A stretch of DNA of 64,000 nucleotides from Phycisphaeraceae bacterium (GTDB lineage: Bacteria; Planctomycetota; Phycisphaerae; Phycisphaerales; UBA1924), in NCBI GenBank assembly GCA_019636655.1, contig JAHBXB010000002.1, forward strand, positions 384,537-448,536. The letters are read 5' to 3'. Of this stretch, positions 28,000 to 39,332 are shown piece by piece. The translations under genes were made by a program, and so were the position numbers. The number at the start of each line of letters is the position of its first letter. Within the stretch, counting starts at the first letter, position 1. Under the pieces are notes generated by a model. The model worked only from the letters and a program-made list of their open reading frames with translations. It made no database searches and was not told where the DNA came from.

Positions 28000-28232
28000 G
28001 ACGCGGCGCTCCCTCCCGCGGGCAGGGGCGCGAGGTGCGGCTTGAAGGGCCGCACCACGATCTCGCCATCGCGCACGCGGAGGTACGACCCCTGGGGCGC
28101 TTCCATCCACGCATCGCGCGCGGCCCCGGCGGGCTCCGACGCCACGAGCCTGGTCGTCGGCGAGAACCGCCCGCGCAGGTCCGGGTTGGTGCGGTAGATG
28201 TTCTCGACGTCACGGCTGTAGTCGTAGAGCAT
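27996..28232 (-). CDS. Small conserved-looking protein coupled to SulP gene
   Basis: 78 aa, not recognised. The stop overlaps the SulP start (GTGA), which argues for a real coupled gene. It has no membrane segment. The sequence reads as a compact, charged, beta-rich peptide (SPTTRLVASEPAGAARDAWMEAPQGSYLRVRDGEIVVRPFKPHLAPLP). It begins 107 bp after the PPK2 stop. Start codon support is weak (only GACGGGA upstream). It may be an accessory factor of the transporter. Confidence 0.6.
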   Translation of the reverse strand: MLYDYSRDVENIYRTNPDLRGRFSPTTRLVASEPAGAARDAWMEAPQGSYLRVRDGEIVVRPFKPHLAPLPAGGSAAS

Positions 28233-28339
28233 GGGCACATTCCCGTCGCTCGATTGCTTCGGTCTGGAGAGCCGGTCTTCGAGCAGGAGGGCGGTCCGGT
28301 GTGCGCGAGCCGGCGGGCGCACCGGAACCGGACATTCGC

Positions 28340-29149
28340 TCAATACACCTCGCGGACGAACTTGCGCTTCTTGAGTGTCGCCTGGTCGTCGTAGGCGCCG
28401 GACATCTTTCGTTTTGGCAGCTTGACCTTGTCCCGCGGCAAGGCCTTGTGGGGGATCGTCTCGAGGATGTGACGGATGCAGTTGAGGCGGGCCCGCTTCT
28501 TGTCGTCGGAGCGGAGGATGTACCAGGGGGCGTGCCTGGTGTCCGTGGCATCGAGCATCATGTCGCGGGCGCGGGAGTAGTCGAACCAGTTGGAGCGGGA
28601 GGGCAGGTCCATCGGACTGAGCTTCCACTGGCGGATCGGGTCGTCGATGCGGGCCTCGAACCGTCGCTTCTGCTCCTGGTCGCTCACCTCGAGCCAGATC
28701 TTGACGAGGGTGATCCCCCCGTTCACGATGTGCTTCTCCACCGTGGGGCAGAGTTCGAGGAACCGGCGGTGCTGCTCCTTGGTGCAGAACCCCATCACGT
28801 ACTCCACTCCGGCGCGGTTGTACCAGCTTCGATCGAAGATCACGATCTCTCCCGCGGCCGGGAAGTGCTGCATGTAGCGCTGCATGTGCATCTGCGACTT
28901 CTCGCGGTCCGAAGGGGCCGGGAGCGCCACGAGCCGGAAGACGCGGGGGCTCACCCGCTCGGTGATCGCCTTGATGGCTCCCCCCTTGCCCGCGGCGTCG
29001 CGCCCCTCAAAGACGATGATCACCCGCAGGCCCTTGTGCTTGACCCACTCCTGGAGCGCGCAGAGCTTCGCCTGGAGCTTGCGAAGCTCTTTCTCGTAGG
29101 CCTTGCGATCGAGTTTCCCGGAGCTGCCGTCCTTCTTGTTCTTCGGCAT
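28340..29149 (-). CDS. ppk2: Polyphosphate kinase 2
   Basis: 269 aa, single-domain PPK2 (class I size). Transfers phosphate between polyphosphate and nucleoside diphosphates (ADP or GDP). Motifs: Walker A FEGRDAAGKGGAIKAI (about 47-62), Walker B/catalytic IVIFDRSWYNRAGVEYVMGF (about 103-122), and the lid segment KIWLEVSDQEQKRRFEARIDDPIRQWKLSPMD. The N-terminal coiled helix (DRKAYEKELRKLQAKLCALQEW) is typical. It precedes the SulP operon on the same strand. The GGAAGGG sequence 8 nt upstream is a fair ribosome site. Confidence 0.95.
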   Translation of the reverse strand: MPKNKKDGSSGKLDRKAYEKELRKLQAKLCALQEWVKHKGLRVIIVFEGRDAAGKGGAIKAITERVSPRVFRLVALPAPSDREKSQMHMQRYMQHFPAAGEIVIFDRSWYNRAGVEYVMGFCTKEQHRRFLELCPTVEKHIVNGGITLVKIWLEVSDQEQKRRFEARIDDPIRQWKLSPMDLPSRSNWFDYSRARDMMLDATDTRHAPWYILRSDDKKRARLNCIRHILETIPHKALPRDKVKLPKRKMSGAYDDQATLKKRKFVREVY

Positions 29150-29294
29150 GGATGCCCTTCCCCGTCGCGCGGAAGCCGCGACGATTCGTCAAGAGAGAGG
29201 AGTTGCCGGCACGTGGAAGCGGTGGACAGTGCGGAGAAAAGGGCCGTGCCGCCGTGTGGCGGGACGGCCCAGAGTGATGCGAGCGTCGCCCGGG

Positions 29295-30737
29295 TTACTT
29301 GACGAGCTTGGCGGCGGGGATCTGCCAGGTTCCATCGAGGATGGAGGGGGGCGTCTCCTTGGGCCAATAGAGGCGGAGCATGAGGTTGAACCGGCCGGCG
29401 GGAGCGGGAAGCCAGTTGCTCTCGAGGTCCTTGCCGGGGCTCTCGTGCTGGAGGTAGAGGTCTACGGAGCCGTCGGGGTTGGTCTTGAAGCTGTTGCGCT
29501 GGCTAAGGGTGTAGCGGTTGAGGGGGTTGTCGCAGAAGAAGAACTCGGCGTCGTACATCGTGAGGGACCAGAACCCATCGACCGGCGGGAGCTTTCCCTT
29601 CTCGAAGTGGATGGTGTACTTGTGGTCGCCGCTGTAGGGCTTGCCGTCGAGCTGGGTCTCGGACGTCGGGTAGACCGCGTCCTGCGGGCGGTTGGCGCCA
29701 AGGCCGAAGTAGGTCACCGCGGCCCGCTGCAGGTAGTCGGTGCCGTAGACGCCGGTCTTGGTCGTGAAGATCCAGCCGTTCTCGTTGCGGCCGGCGACCT
29801 TGAACTGGTCCATGATCTTCTCAACGCCCAGCTTGGGAACGGTCTGCAGGGCTTTGCCGGGGCCGGCGCCGAGCGATCGGCTGTCGAAGGGCATGCCGGG
29901 GACGATGCCGAGGCGCGCCATCTTGGCGACGATCGGCGCATCGGCCGGCGACGGGGGGTTGTCCTTCATCAGCTGGGCAAGGAGGGAGAAGTAGGCGTCG
30001 GCGCTGAGCGCGTTGACCTGATCGCGAACGGGCGTCTTCATGTCGATCGAAGGATCGACCTTGCCCGCGGGCGGCGTGTAGGTCTGGCCGTAGGCGCTGA
30101 GGGGGACCAGCGTGCAGGCGTCCTGCATCGCGTGAACGGCCTTGTAGTCCTCGGGAGTGCCGGTGCAGTAGATGCGGCCGAGGATCCAGACCATGTTGGT
30201 GGGCGACTTGTACTGGGTGACGCCCTCGGGGAGCGAGCCGGTGTAGGTGGGCGAGGTGATGGCGTACTTCTGGGCCTTGGTGCCGGTGGTGCGCTTGCCG
30301 GGAACCTGGAAGACGTCGGTCCAGCCGTCGAGCATCGGGAAGAGGTAATAACGGTCGTGGGCGTCGGGGATGCTCAGGATCCACGGCTCCTTGGCGACAT
30401 CAACCCACCCGGTGGTGTACAGCGTGTCGGCGTTGGGGGCCGTGACATCGCGGAACTTCGCCGTGGGATACTCGCGCATGCGGACGAGGTGGCCCATCGG
30501 GGCGCGGGTACCGACGGGTTCGGCGACGTTGGTCATGACGCGACGGGTCATCTCCATCGTGACGAGCGGGTAGCCGTAGACATACGCCTGAAGGCCGAGG
30601 TCAACGGCCTCCTTTTCGCTTATCGGGGACGACGCGGAGACCGGGGCATCGGTTTTCGCAGGAGTCTGGGCCGGGGAAAGGCCGGCGAACATGGCGCCGG
30701 CGGCAAGAGCGATGGAAAAAGCAATGGTGGGCTTCAT
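29295..30737 (-). CDS. Secreted DUF1254/DUF1214 protein
   Basis: 480 aa with signal peptide ending near LSPAQ. Residues about 50-180 are the DUF1254 domain (LQAYVYGYPLVTMEMTRR, TAPNADTLYTTGWVDVAKEPWILSIPD, RYYLFPMLDGWTDVFQVPG) and residues about 365-470 the DUF1214 domain (YTIHFEKGKLPPVDGFWSLTMYD, NSFKTNPDGSVDLYLQHESPG, FNLMLRLYWPKETPPSILDGTW). The family is widespread, secreted or periplasmic and biochemically uncharacterised. The gene stands alone between PPK2 and the large repeat protein. The start at 30737 has a modest site (AAAGGG). Confidence 0.92.
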   Translation of the reverse strand: MKPTIAFSIALAAGAMFAGLSPAQTPAKTDAPVSASSPISEKEAVDLGLQAYVYGYPLVTMEMTRRVMTNVAEPVGTRAPMGHLVRMREYPTAKFRDVTAPNADTLYTTGWVDVAKEPWILSIPDAHDRYYLFPMLDGWTDVFQVPGKRTTGTKAQKYAITSPTYTGSLPEGVTQYKSPTNMVWILGRIYCTGTPEDYKAVHAMQDACTLVPLSAYGQTYTPPAGKVDPSIDMKTPVRDQVNALSADAYFSLLAQLMKDNPPSPADAPIVAKMARLGIVPGMPFDSRSLGAGPGKALQTVPKLGVEKIMDQFKVAGRNENGWIFTTKTGVYGTDYLQRAAVTYFGLGANRPQDAVYPTSETQLDGKPYSGDHKYTIHFEKGKLPPVDGFWSLTMYDAEFFFCDNPLNRYTLSQRNSFKTNPDGSVDLYLQHESPGKDLESNWLPAPAGRFNLMLRLYWPKETPPSILDGTWQIPAAKLVK

Positions 30738-30826
30738 TGGATCCCTTTCAAAAAGCGGACGTGTGCCGTGAGTTCGCGCAGCGATTATCGTATGAGCGGT
30801 TGACGCGTGGCCCGGTGAAGAAGGCA

Positions 30827-33340
<2,514 letters not shown>

Positions 33341-33662
33341 GGATTGCTCCTTGGTCAATCGGAATGTCCCCGCCGCCCACGGCGCCTCCACCTCACCTTG
33401 CGCTCACGGCATGTCCGGTCGAGACGCCTCCACGGCACGGTGGGTGTCGCTCATGACCTGAGTCTAGCCGGTCGAAGACGCGGGTTGAGGAAGCAGCGTG
33501 ACGGTTTACAGCGGTCGCTCTTCCCTCGTGCGGCTGTGTACGCCGCCCTGCAACAAGGCTACCGACGCAGCACGCTGCGGCGCGCAAGAAAAACTGCTGC
33601 CACGATCACACGCTCTAATCCCCCGTCGTCTGCGGTAGGGGGAAGGAACCGGGAGTCGCCGC
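33341..33662 (+). other. Divergent intergenic region
   Basis: 322 bp between two divergent secreted-protein genes. A TAGACT -10-like box on the minus strand (33461-33466) would give the repeat-protein mRNA a leader of about 110 nt. A purine-rich stretch with GGAAGG and GGGAG just before 33663 is the ribosome site of the plus-strand gene. I see no other gene. Confidence 0.5.
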
Positions 33663-34769
33663 ATGATCCATCTTGCGTGTTGTGCCCTTGGCACGTTGCT
33701 AGTCGTCGCTTCGGCGGCGCCGGCGCAGTTTCGATCGCTGGGAACGTTCGGACCGGACCTGTCGTCGTTCGTACGGGGGATGTCGGCCGATGGGTCGACC
33801 CTGGTGGGATTCGGCATGGATCAGGTCTCGCCGACCGGCGGCACGACGCAACGGGCCGCGGTCTGGAACGTGGCTGGAATTGCCCGGATCCCCGACATGA
33901 GTGGGTTCTCGAGCGCCGGCGGGTACGGGGCGTCCAGCGGCGGCGCGGTCATCGCCGGGTACGGGCAATATGGAACGAGGCTCCGCGCGTTCCGGAGCGA
34001 GGAGGGTCGGGCGGACCTGTTGCCGTTGCTGAACGGGACAAGCGATTCGTACGCACAGGGCATCACGCCAGACGGCTCACGCATCATCGGTTCGTGCGAT
34101 GAGACGCCCTGCATGTGGAGCGCCGGCGGGGTGACGCCAATCGCGCTCCCTGCGGGTCAGACGGCCGGGAGGGCGATGGACATCTCGGGCGATGGCGCCC
34201 GGATCGCCGCGCAGTACCGCTACGCGCCCGGGAGGTACGGCTTGTACGTGTTGTCGGAACTCGGGACCGAGGTCGTTCCGCTGCCGGCCGGGTTCGACCG
34301 CTCGCCCAGCGTGTCCATCTCACTCGACGGCACCACGGTTGTGGGAGGGATGTGCTCGACCGATACGCACCAGTTCTTTGCGTTTCGGTGGAGCGACTCC
34401 GCCGGGTTTGAGCAGCTCCCCACCATCGGGGTGCTCGGCGCCGTCGGGGCGTGTTCGGCTGATGGGTCGACCGTTGTCGGAACGGACGGAGCCGCTGTGA
34501 TGTGGCGAGACGGCGTGAGGATCGACCTCAATACGTACCTGGCGTCGCTGGGGATGGACCTGACGGGCTGGACACTCTCCAGCGCATCGGAGATTTCGGC
34601 CGACGGCCTCACGATCGGCGGAACCGGCTACCACCAATACTCGGGCGGCACGCGGTCCGAGGGGTGGGTGGCGACGATTCCAGCGCCGGGCGCGGTGCTT
34701 TTGCTCGGGCTGTGTGCGATCGATCGCGTGGGCGGCCGGTCGCGCCGGCGCGAAGCGACTCTCATGTGA
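33663..34769 (+). CDS. Secreted HAF-like repeat protein with PEP-CTERM-like tail
   Basis: 368 aa. A signal peptide ends near PAQF. The body carries six repeats of the form S-x-DG-x-x-hydrophobic-x-G (MSADGSTLVGFG, ITPDGSRIIGSC, ISGDGARIAAQY, ISLDGTTVVGGM, CSADGSTVVGTD, ISADGLTIGGTG) spaced about 45 residues apart, typical of HAF/extracellular propeller proteins. The C-terminus IPAPGAVLLLGLCAIDRVGG followed by RSRRRE resembles a PEP-CTERM sorting signal (P-x-P motif, hydrophobic stretch, basic tail) with PAPG in place of PEP. An exosortase would process it, but none is in the window. Confidence 0.75.
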   Translation: MIHLACCALGTLLVVASAAPAQFRSLGTFGPDLSSFVRGMSADGSTLVGFGMDQVSPTGGTTQRAAVWNVAGIARIPDMSGFSSAGGYGASSGGAVIAGYGQYGTRLRAFRSEEGRADLLPLLNGTSDSYAQGITPDGSRIIGSCDETPCMWSAGGVTPIALPAGQTAGRAMDISGDGARIAAQYRYAPGRYGLYVLSELGTEVVPLPAGFDRSPSVSISLDGTTVVGGMCSTDTHQFFAFRWSDSAGFEQLPTIGVLGAVGACSADGSTVVGTDGAAVMWRDGVRIDLNTYLASLGMDLTGWTLSSASEISADGLTIGGTGYHQYSGGTRSEGWVATIPAPGAVLLLGLCAIDRVGGRSRRREATLM

Positions 34770-34782
34770 TCGGATCACCCGT

Positions 34783-34788
34783 TAGACT
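34783..34788 (+). promoter_or_regulatory. -10-like TAGACT, 6 nt before GTG start
   Basis: TAGACT ends 6 nt before the GTG at 34795, the same spacing as at 5631, 39282 and 63770. A small palindrome TGATCGGATCA (34767-34777) lies just upstream, overlapping the previous stop codon. Confidence 0.5.
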
Positions 34789-34794
34789 GCCGGG

Positions 34795-36174
34795 GTGGGT
34801 CGGACAGGTGCACAGACCGAGTCGTCGTCGGGCCCGTCCGAGCGCGGCGAGATGATGCGCACGCTGGCGCTGTCGGTGCTGATCGGGGCGGGCACCGGCA
34901 TCATCGGGACGCTGTTCCACAGGAGCGTGGATGCGTGCGAGAGCCTCCGGGGGTGGCTGCTCGATCGGCTGCACGCGGGCGAGGGGGCGGCCTGGGTCGG
35001 TGGATTCGGCTGGGCCGTGCTGCCGGCGATCGGGCTTGCCGCGGGGTGTGGGATCGGGTTGATGGTGACGCGGCTGGCGCCGGATTCGGGTGGAAGCGGG
35101 ATCCCGGCGATCAAGGAGATCCTGGCGGGGACCCGGCGGGTGATGTCACGGCTGATGATCCCGGTGAAGTTCATCGGGGGGGCGGTCGGGATCGGGCTCG
35201 GACTGTCGGCCGGGCGGGAGGGGCCGACGATCCAGATGGGGGCCGGGCTGGCGCACGTCCTGGGCGGACGTCTGGCCGATGACGCTGTGGTGCGGCGAAC
35301 CCTGCTGGCCGGTGGGGCGGGGGCTGGGCTGACGGCGGCGTTCGGGGCGCCGCTGGCGGGGTTCATCTTCGTGGTGGAAGAGCTGCGGGTGCCGCTGCGT
35401 CGGGGTGTGTTTGTCGGGGTGCTGGCGGCGACGATTGCCTCGGGTGCGGCCTGCCGCGCAATGGGTGGGTCGGTGTACTTCGAGACGCCAGAGGTCGCGG
35501 CGATTCCGCTGTCGGCGTGGCCGGCGGTGGTGCTGGTGGGGATCGCCGCGGGGCTTGTGGGCGTGGCGTACTCGGGGACGGTCCTGGCGGGCGTGCGGCT
35601 GGCGAGACAATCGCGGCTGGCGCCGGCGTGGATGCTGCCGGGGCTCGCCGCGGGAGTGATGGGGCTGGTGGCGTGGTATTCGCCGGCGCTGGTGGGCGAC
35701 GGGCACGGGTTTACGCAGTCGCTGCTGCAGCCCGGCGGTGTGGGGCGGGCGGCGTGGGTGCTGCTGGTGATGCTGGCGGCGCGGCTGGTCTTGACGGCGA
35801 TGACCTATTCCTCCGGGACGCCGGGAGGGCTCTTCGCGCCGATCCTGGCCTTGGGGGCGATGCTGGGACAGGGAGTGTGGGTGCTCGCGGACTCGTCGGG
35901 GGCTGGGGGGGTGTGGGGGTTTGCGGGGGCCGATGGACGCTCGCTGGCGATGGTGGCGATGGCGGCGATCTTCGCCGGTTCGATCAGGAGCACGATCACG
36001 GGGGTGGTGCTGATGGTGGAGATGACGGGGTGCTGGGCGCTGATCCCGGCGATGAGCGCGGCGTCGCTGTCAGCGCACGTGGTGGCGATGCTGCTGCGGA
36101 GCGAGCCGGTGTACGACTCGTTGATGGAGATGGACCTTGCCGCGGATCGCGCGGCGGGCGGGGCCCGGGCGTAG
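34795..36174 (+). CDS. ClC-family chloride/proton exchanger
   Basis: 459 aa with about a dozen membrane helices. Selectivity motifs are all present: GSGIP (Ser gate), GREGP (external gating glutamate), GGLFAP, and a Tyr in EPVYDSL at the C-terminus in place of the central-pore tyrosine. The internal proton glutamate is also present (PLAGFIFVVEELR), so the protein is predicted to be an H+/Cl- exchanger, not a passive channel. No CBS domains. The GTG at 34795 has no ribosome site but lies 6 nt after a -10 box (leaderless); an ATG at 34852 with GGCGAG upstream is the alternative. Roles of such exchangers include acid resistance and volume regulation. Confidence 0.93.
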   Translation: MGRTGAQTESSSGPSERGEMMRTLALSVLIGAGTGIIGTLFHRSVDACESLRGWLLDRLHAGEGAAWVGGFGWAVLPAIGLAAGCGIGLMVTRLAPDSGGSGIPAIKEILAGTRRVMSRLMIPVKFIGGAVGIGLGLSAGREGPTIQMGAGLAHVLGGRLADDAVVRRTLLAGGAGAGLTAAFGAPLAGFIFVVEELRVPLRRGVFVGVLAATIASGAACRAMGGSVYFETPEVAAIPLSAWPAVVLVGIAAGLVGVAYSGTVLAGVRLARQSRLAPAWMLPGLAAGVMGLVAWYSPALVGDGHGFTQSLLQPGGVGRAAWVLLVMLAARLVLTAMTYSSGTPGGLFAPILALGAMLGQGVWVLADSSGAGGVWGFAGADGRSLAMVAMAAIFAGSIRSTITGVVLMVEMTGCWALIPAMSAASLSAHVVAMLLRSEPVYDSLMEMDLAADRAAGGARA

Positions 36175-36220
36175 CGCGGGCGGCCTTACCTACTCTGCCT
36201 GCGGGCGAGTGGAGCCATGC

Positions 36221-37219
36221 ATGAGCCGTCCGTATCCGCTGATGTTCGAGCCGATGTACTTCGAGAAGGTCTGGGGCGGCCGGGCGCTGGGGAGGCTGGG
36301 CAAGTCGATCCCGGCGGGGAAGGCGATCGGCGAGTCGTGGGAGGTGGCGGATCTCTCGGTGACGAGCGCTTCGGGGGCGGGCGGCGGGTCGGCGAGGTCG
36401 GTGATCGCGAACGGGCCGATGAAGGGAGCGACGCTGCATGACGCGCTCGAGGTGTGGGAGGACGGGCTGCTCGGGCGGACCCCGGCGACGAGGGAGGGGA
36501 ACTTCCCGCTGCTGGTGAAGTTCCTCGACGCGAGGGAGAACCTGTCGGTGCAGGTGCACCCGTCGGCGGCGTATGCGGAGAGCAACAGCGGGGCGTTTCT
36601 CAAGACCGAGTCGTGGTACATCCTCGACGCGGAGCCGGGGGCGGTGATCTACAAGGGCGTGAAGCGCGGGGTGACACGGGAGGTGTACGCGCGGCACATC
36701 GCGGACGGATCGGTGGTAGACGACATGGTCGCCATCCCGGCGGTGGTCGGAGAGTGCCACAACCTGCCGAGCGGGACGGTGCATGCGCTGGGGGCGGGGG
36801 TGCTGGTCGCGGAGGTGCAGACACCGAGCGACACGACGTTCCGGGTGTTCGACTGGGGAAGAAAGGGGCGGGAGTTGCACGTCGACGAGGCGCTCGCGTG
36901 CATCGATTTCGGGCCCGCGCCGGCGGCGACGAGGTATTCGCCCGGAGAGGGCTTCTCGCGGCTGGTGACGACGGAGTACTTCACGATCGATGAGGCCCGG
37001 CCCGCCGAGGGGAGCGGGCTGGGGGCAGGTGAGGAAGGGGTGTGCAGCGTGCTGACGGTGCTCGCGGGGTCGTGCGACCTGGTCAGCCGGGGCGGCGGGT
37101 TTGAGGCGATCACCGCCGTGGCGGGGATGACGCTCATGATTCCGGCGGGGATCGCAGGGACCGCGGAGGTGGTCAGCCGCGGGAAAGGGACGACGCTGTT
37201 GCGGGCGTCGCTGGTGTGA
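36221..37219 (+). CDS. manA: Mannose-6-phosphate isomerase, class I
   Basis: 332 aa. Interconverts mannose-6-phosphate and fructose-6-phosphate. Zn ligands and core motifs are visible: FPLLVKFLDARENLSVQVHPS (QVHP), KTESWYILDAEPGA, and SGTVHALGAGVLVAEVQTPSDTTFRVFDWGR containing the third ligand. The N-terminus MFEPMYFEKVWGGRALG is typical of short class I bacterial enzymes. GGAG precedes the ATG at 36221. The stop overlaps the next start (GTGA). The coupling to tsaB is probably transcriptional convenience. Confidence 0.94.
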   Translation: MSRPYPLMFEPMYFEKVWGGRALGRLGKSIPAGKAIGESWEVADLSVTSASGAGGGSARSVIANGPMKGATLHDALEVWEDGLLGRTPATREGNFPLLVKFLDARENLSVQVHPSAAYAESNSGAFLKTESWYILDAEPGAVIYKGVKRGVTREVYARHIADGSVVDDMVAIPAVVGECHNLPSGTVHALGAGVLVAEVQTPSDTTFRVFDWGRKGRELHVDEALACIDFGPAPAATRYSPGEGFSRLVTTEYFTIDEARPAEGSGLGAGEEGVCSVLTVLAGSCDLVSRGGGFEAITAVAGMTLMIPAGIAGTAEVVSRGKGTTLLRASLV

Positions 37220-37992
37220 GCGACGGACGTAATGTTGCCGTGATGACGGGACCGGGCGACATCGTTCTGGCGATCGAGGCGAGCAACCCGTCGGTGGGTT
37301 CGGGGGTGGCGGTCGGACGACGGGGGGAGGCGGGGGCGGTGGAGGTGCTGGGGGTTGAGGTTGTTCGGAGTGAGAGCCGCGAGGAAGACGACCTGATGCC
37401 CGCGGTGGATCGGGTCTGCCGCGGGGCCGGGGTGGGTGCGAGGGAGATCAGGCTGGTGGCGGTAAGCGTGGGGCCGGGGGGGTACACGGCGGTGCGGGTG
37501 GCGACGGCGGCGGGGAAGATGATCGCCGAGGGCGTGGGGGCGAGATGTGTCGCGGTGCCGACGGCGATGGTGGCCGCGCTTGGGGCTGGGGCGGAGTGGA
37601 ATCCGGATCGCGGCGTGGCGGTGATGCTGGCGAGCAAGGGGCCGGGAGGGACTGGGGGTGAGGCGAGCGCGTGGGTGGCGGTGCTGAAGGGAACGATGGA
37701 GGGGTGGATCGATGCGAGCGTCAACGGGAGGATCGTGAACGCGGCCGGGGCGGGTGCGCTGGGGGGCGAGGCCGGGCTGGTGATCGCTGATCGCTTTCTG
37801 TCCGAGCCGCTGCGGGCGGCGATTGCGGGCGTGGGGCTGCGGGTGGTGGAGCCGCGGCTGGATGCGGAGGTGTGCCTGCGGGTGGCGTGTGCGGGCGTGC
37901 TGCCGGAGATCGACCCGGTCGCGCTCGTGCCGTTGTATCCGCGAGAGCCGGATGCCGTGACATTGTGGCGGGCGAAGAAGGGGAAGGGTTAG
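37216..37992 (+). CDS. tsaB: tRNA threonylcarbamoyladenosine biosynthesis protein TsaB
   Basis: 258 aa. TsaB is the non-catalytic ASKHA-fold partner of TsaD in the t6A37 modification of ANN-decoding tRNAs. The N-terminus (IVLAIEASNPSVGSGVAV) and VAVSVGPGGYTAVRVATAAGKMIAEG match the family, with GPGGYT replacing the more usual GPGSFT. Starts with GTG overlapping manA's stop. It ends 4 bp into the convergent PIN/TRAM gene. Confidence 0.88.
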   Translation: MSDGRNVAVMTGPGDIVLAIEASNPSVGSGVAVGRRGEAGAVEVLGVEVVRSESREEDDLMPAVDRVCRGAGVGAREIRLVAVSVGPGGYTAVRVATAAGKMIAEGVGARCVAVPTAMVAALGAGAEWNPDRGVAVMLASKGPGGTGGEASAWVAVLKGTMEGWIDASVNGRIVNAAGAGALGGEAGLVIADRFLSEPLRAAIAGVGLRVVEPRLDAEVCLRVACAGVLPEIDPVALVPLYPREPDAVTLWRAKKGKG

Positions 37993-39275
37993 CGGCGCGG
38001 GTTGCGGCCGGGGTTGGAACGCGACGGGGCCTTTGGCGGGAAGGGCCCGGGGCGCGGCGGGAACGTGGGGCCGTTGGTCGGTTCGGGCGCTGGGTCGGCG
38101 GCGGGGGCGTGCGCGGGCGGCGGTGCGGGCTCGGAGGACGGCGCGTGGGGCTCGGCCGCGGGGGCCGGTGCTGGGGCGGCGTCGTGGTGCGCGGGGCGGG
38201 CGAAGATGAGCCGGCCGGCGGAGGTCTGGAGGCTGGAGGTGACCTCGACCTGGACATCGTCGCCGATCAGGTCGGCCGCGCCTTCGACGACGATCATCGT
38301 GCCGTCATCGAGGTAGCCGATGCCCTGCCCGGGCTGCTCGCCGGGCTTGACGAGATGAACAGTGAGAGCCTCTCCGGGGATGAGGGCGGGCTTGAGGGCG
38401 TTGGCGACATCGTTGAGGTTCAGCGTGGTGACGCCCTGGATGCGAGCGACGCGGGCGAGGCCGGTGTCAGTGGTGATGATGGTGCCGGGGATGCGGCGGG
38501 CGAGTTCGATGAGCATCTGGTCGACGGATTTTCCGGCGATGGGGGTCTCGTCGATCGTGAGATCGAGAGGGGTGCGCTGCAGTTTGGTGACAACATCGAG
38601 GCCGCGCCGGCCCTTGGTTCGCCGCAGGCGATCGGATGAATCGGCGAGGAGTTGGAGTTCGGAGACGACAAAGTGCGGGATGACCACCGGGGCCTGGAGG
38701 AGGCCCGTGCCGCCGAGGTCGACGATGCGGGCGTCGATGAGGACGGAGGTATCGAGCACCAGGGGCTTGGGGCCGCGGACCTGCTTGGCGAACTCGACGT
38801 AGGGGATGACTAGGCGGAAGTCGTCCTGGGTCTGGAGGACGGTGACGACCCCGAGGTAGATCAGGCAGATGGCGATGAGGAGTTTGACGGTCTGGATGAG
38901 CCAGGGGGCCTGGATGTCGTAGAGGAAGACGAGCTGATCGATCAGGTAGCCCATCGCGACGGCACCGAGCATTCCGGCGAGCAGGCCGAGGAAGATCGAC
39001 AGGAGCGTCGAGATCTTCTTGTTGGGCGTGAAGATGTCGATGAGCATCACGACCGCGGCGAGGAAGAGCGAGACGGTGAGGACGAGGGGCCACGCGTTCT
39101 GGCGTTCGATGGCGGCGCGCTGGTCCGAGATCGGGGTGAGCGGGACGATGGAGAGGAAGGCGACTGAGACGAAAATGGCAACGAAGACAAGGCGGAATGC
39201 GCGGAGCATGGCCGCGCGTTGCCGCTGGGCGGCCTCGATGGGGTACAGACCGGGGCTTTGGTCGGGGCTGCTCAC
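37989..39275 (-). CDS. Membrane-anchored PIN/TRAM domain protein (YacL type)
   Basis: 428 aa. Four N-terminal membrane helices (about residues 25-165) are followed by a PIN nuclease domain starting PLVLDTSVLIDARIVDL with acidic site residues, and DVVTKLQRTPLDLTI and IITTDTGLARVA. A TRAM domain follows (about 300-350: GEALTVHLVKPGEQPGQGIGYLDDGTMIVVEG), giving the YacL architecture. The C-terminal 80 residues are a Pro/Ala-rich tail not present in most homologues. Starts with GTG 6 nt after TACACT, so the mRNA is predicted to be leaderless. It is divergent from the SRP RNA gene. Confidence 0.9.
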   Translation of the reverse strand: MSSPDQSPGLYPIEAAQRQRAAMLRAFRLVFVAIFVSVAFLSIVPLTPISDQRAAIERQNAWPLVLTVSLFLAAVVMLIDIFTPNKKISTLLSIFLGLLAGMLGAVAMGYLIDQLVFLYDIQAPWLIQTVKLLIAICLIYLGVVTVLQTQDDFRLVIPYVEFAKQVRGPKPLVLDTSVLIDARIVDLGGTGLLQAPVVIPHFVVSELQLLADSSDRLRRTKGRRGLDVVTKLQRTPLDLTIDETPIAGKSVDQMLIELARRIPGTIITTDTGLARVARIQGVTTLNLNDVANALKPALIPGEALTVHLVKPGEQPGQGIGYLDDGTMIVVEGAADLIGDDVQVEVTSSLQTSAGRLIFARPAHHDAAPAPAPAAEPHAPSSEPAPPPAHAPAADPAPEPTNGPTFPPRPGPFPPKAPSRSNPGRNPRR

Positions 39276-39281
39276 GACGAA

Positions 39282-39287
39282 AGTGTA
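39282..39287 (-). promoter_or_regulatory. -10-like TACACT, 6 nt before GTG start
   Basis: Minus-strand TACACT ends 6 nt before the GTG at 39275. No Shine-Dalgarno is present; a leaderless start is predicted. Confidence 0.55.
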
Positions 39288-39306
39288 CCGGGAGGGCGGG
39301 GCGGGG

Positions 39307-39312
39307 TACGAT
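39307..39312 (+). promoter_or_regulatory. -10-like TACGAT upstream of SRP RNA
   Basis: TACGAT, 21 nt upstream of the paired 5' arm, puts transcription start near 39319-39320, consistent with the RNA's 5' end. It is only 19 nt away from the -10 of the divergent gene. Confidence 0.45.
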
Positions 39313-39332
39313 CGCTGCGTCGCGGCGGGCCC

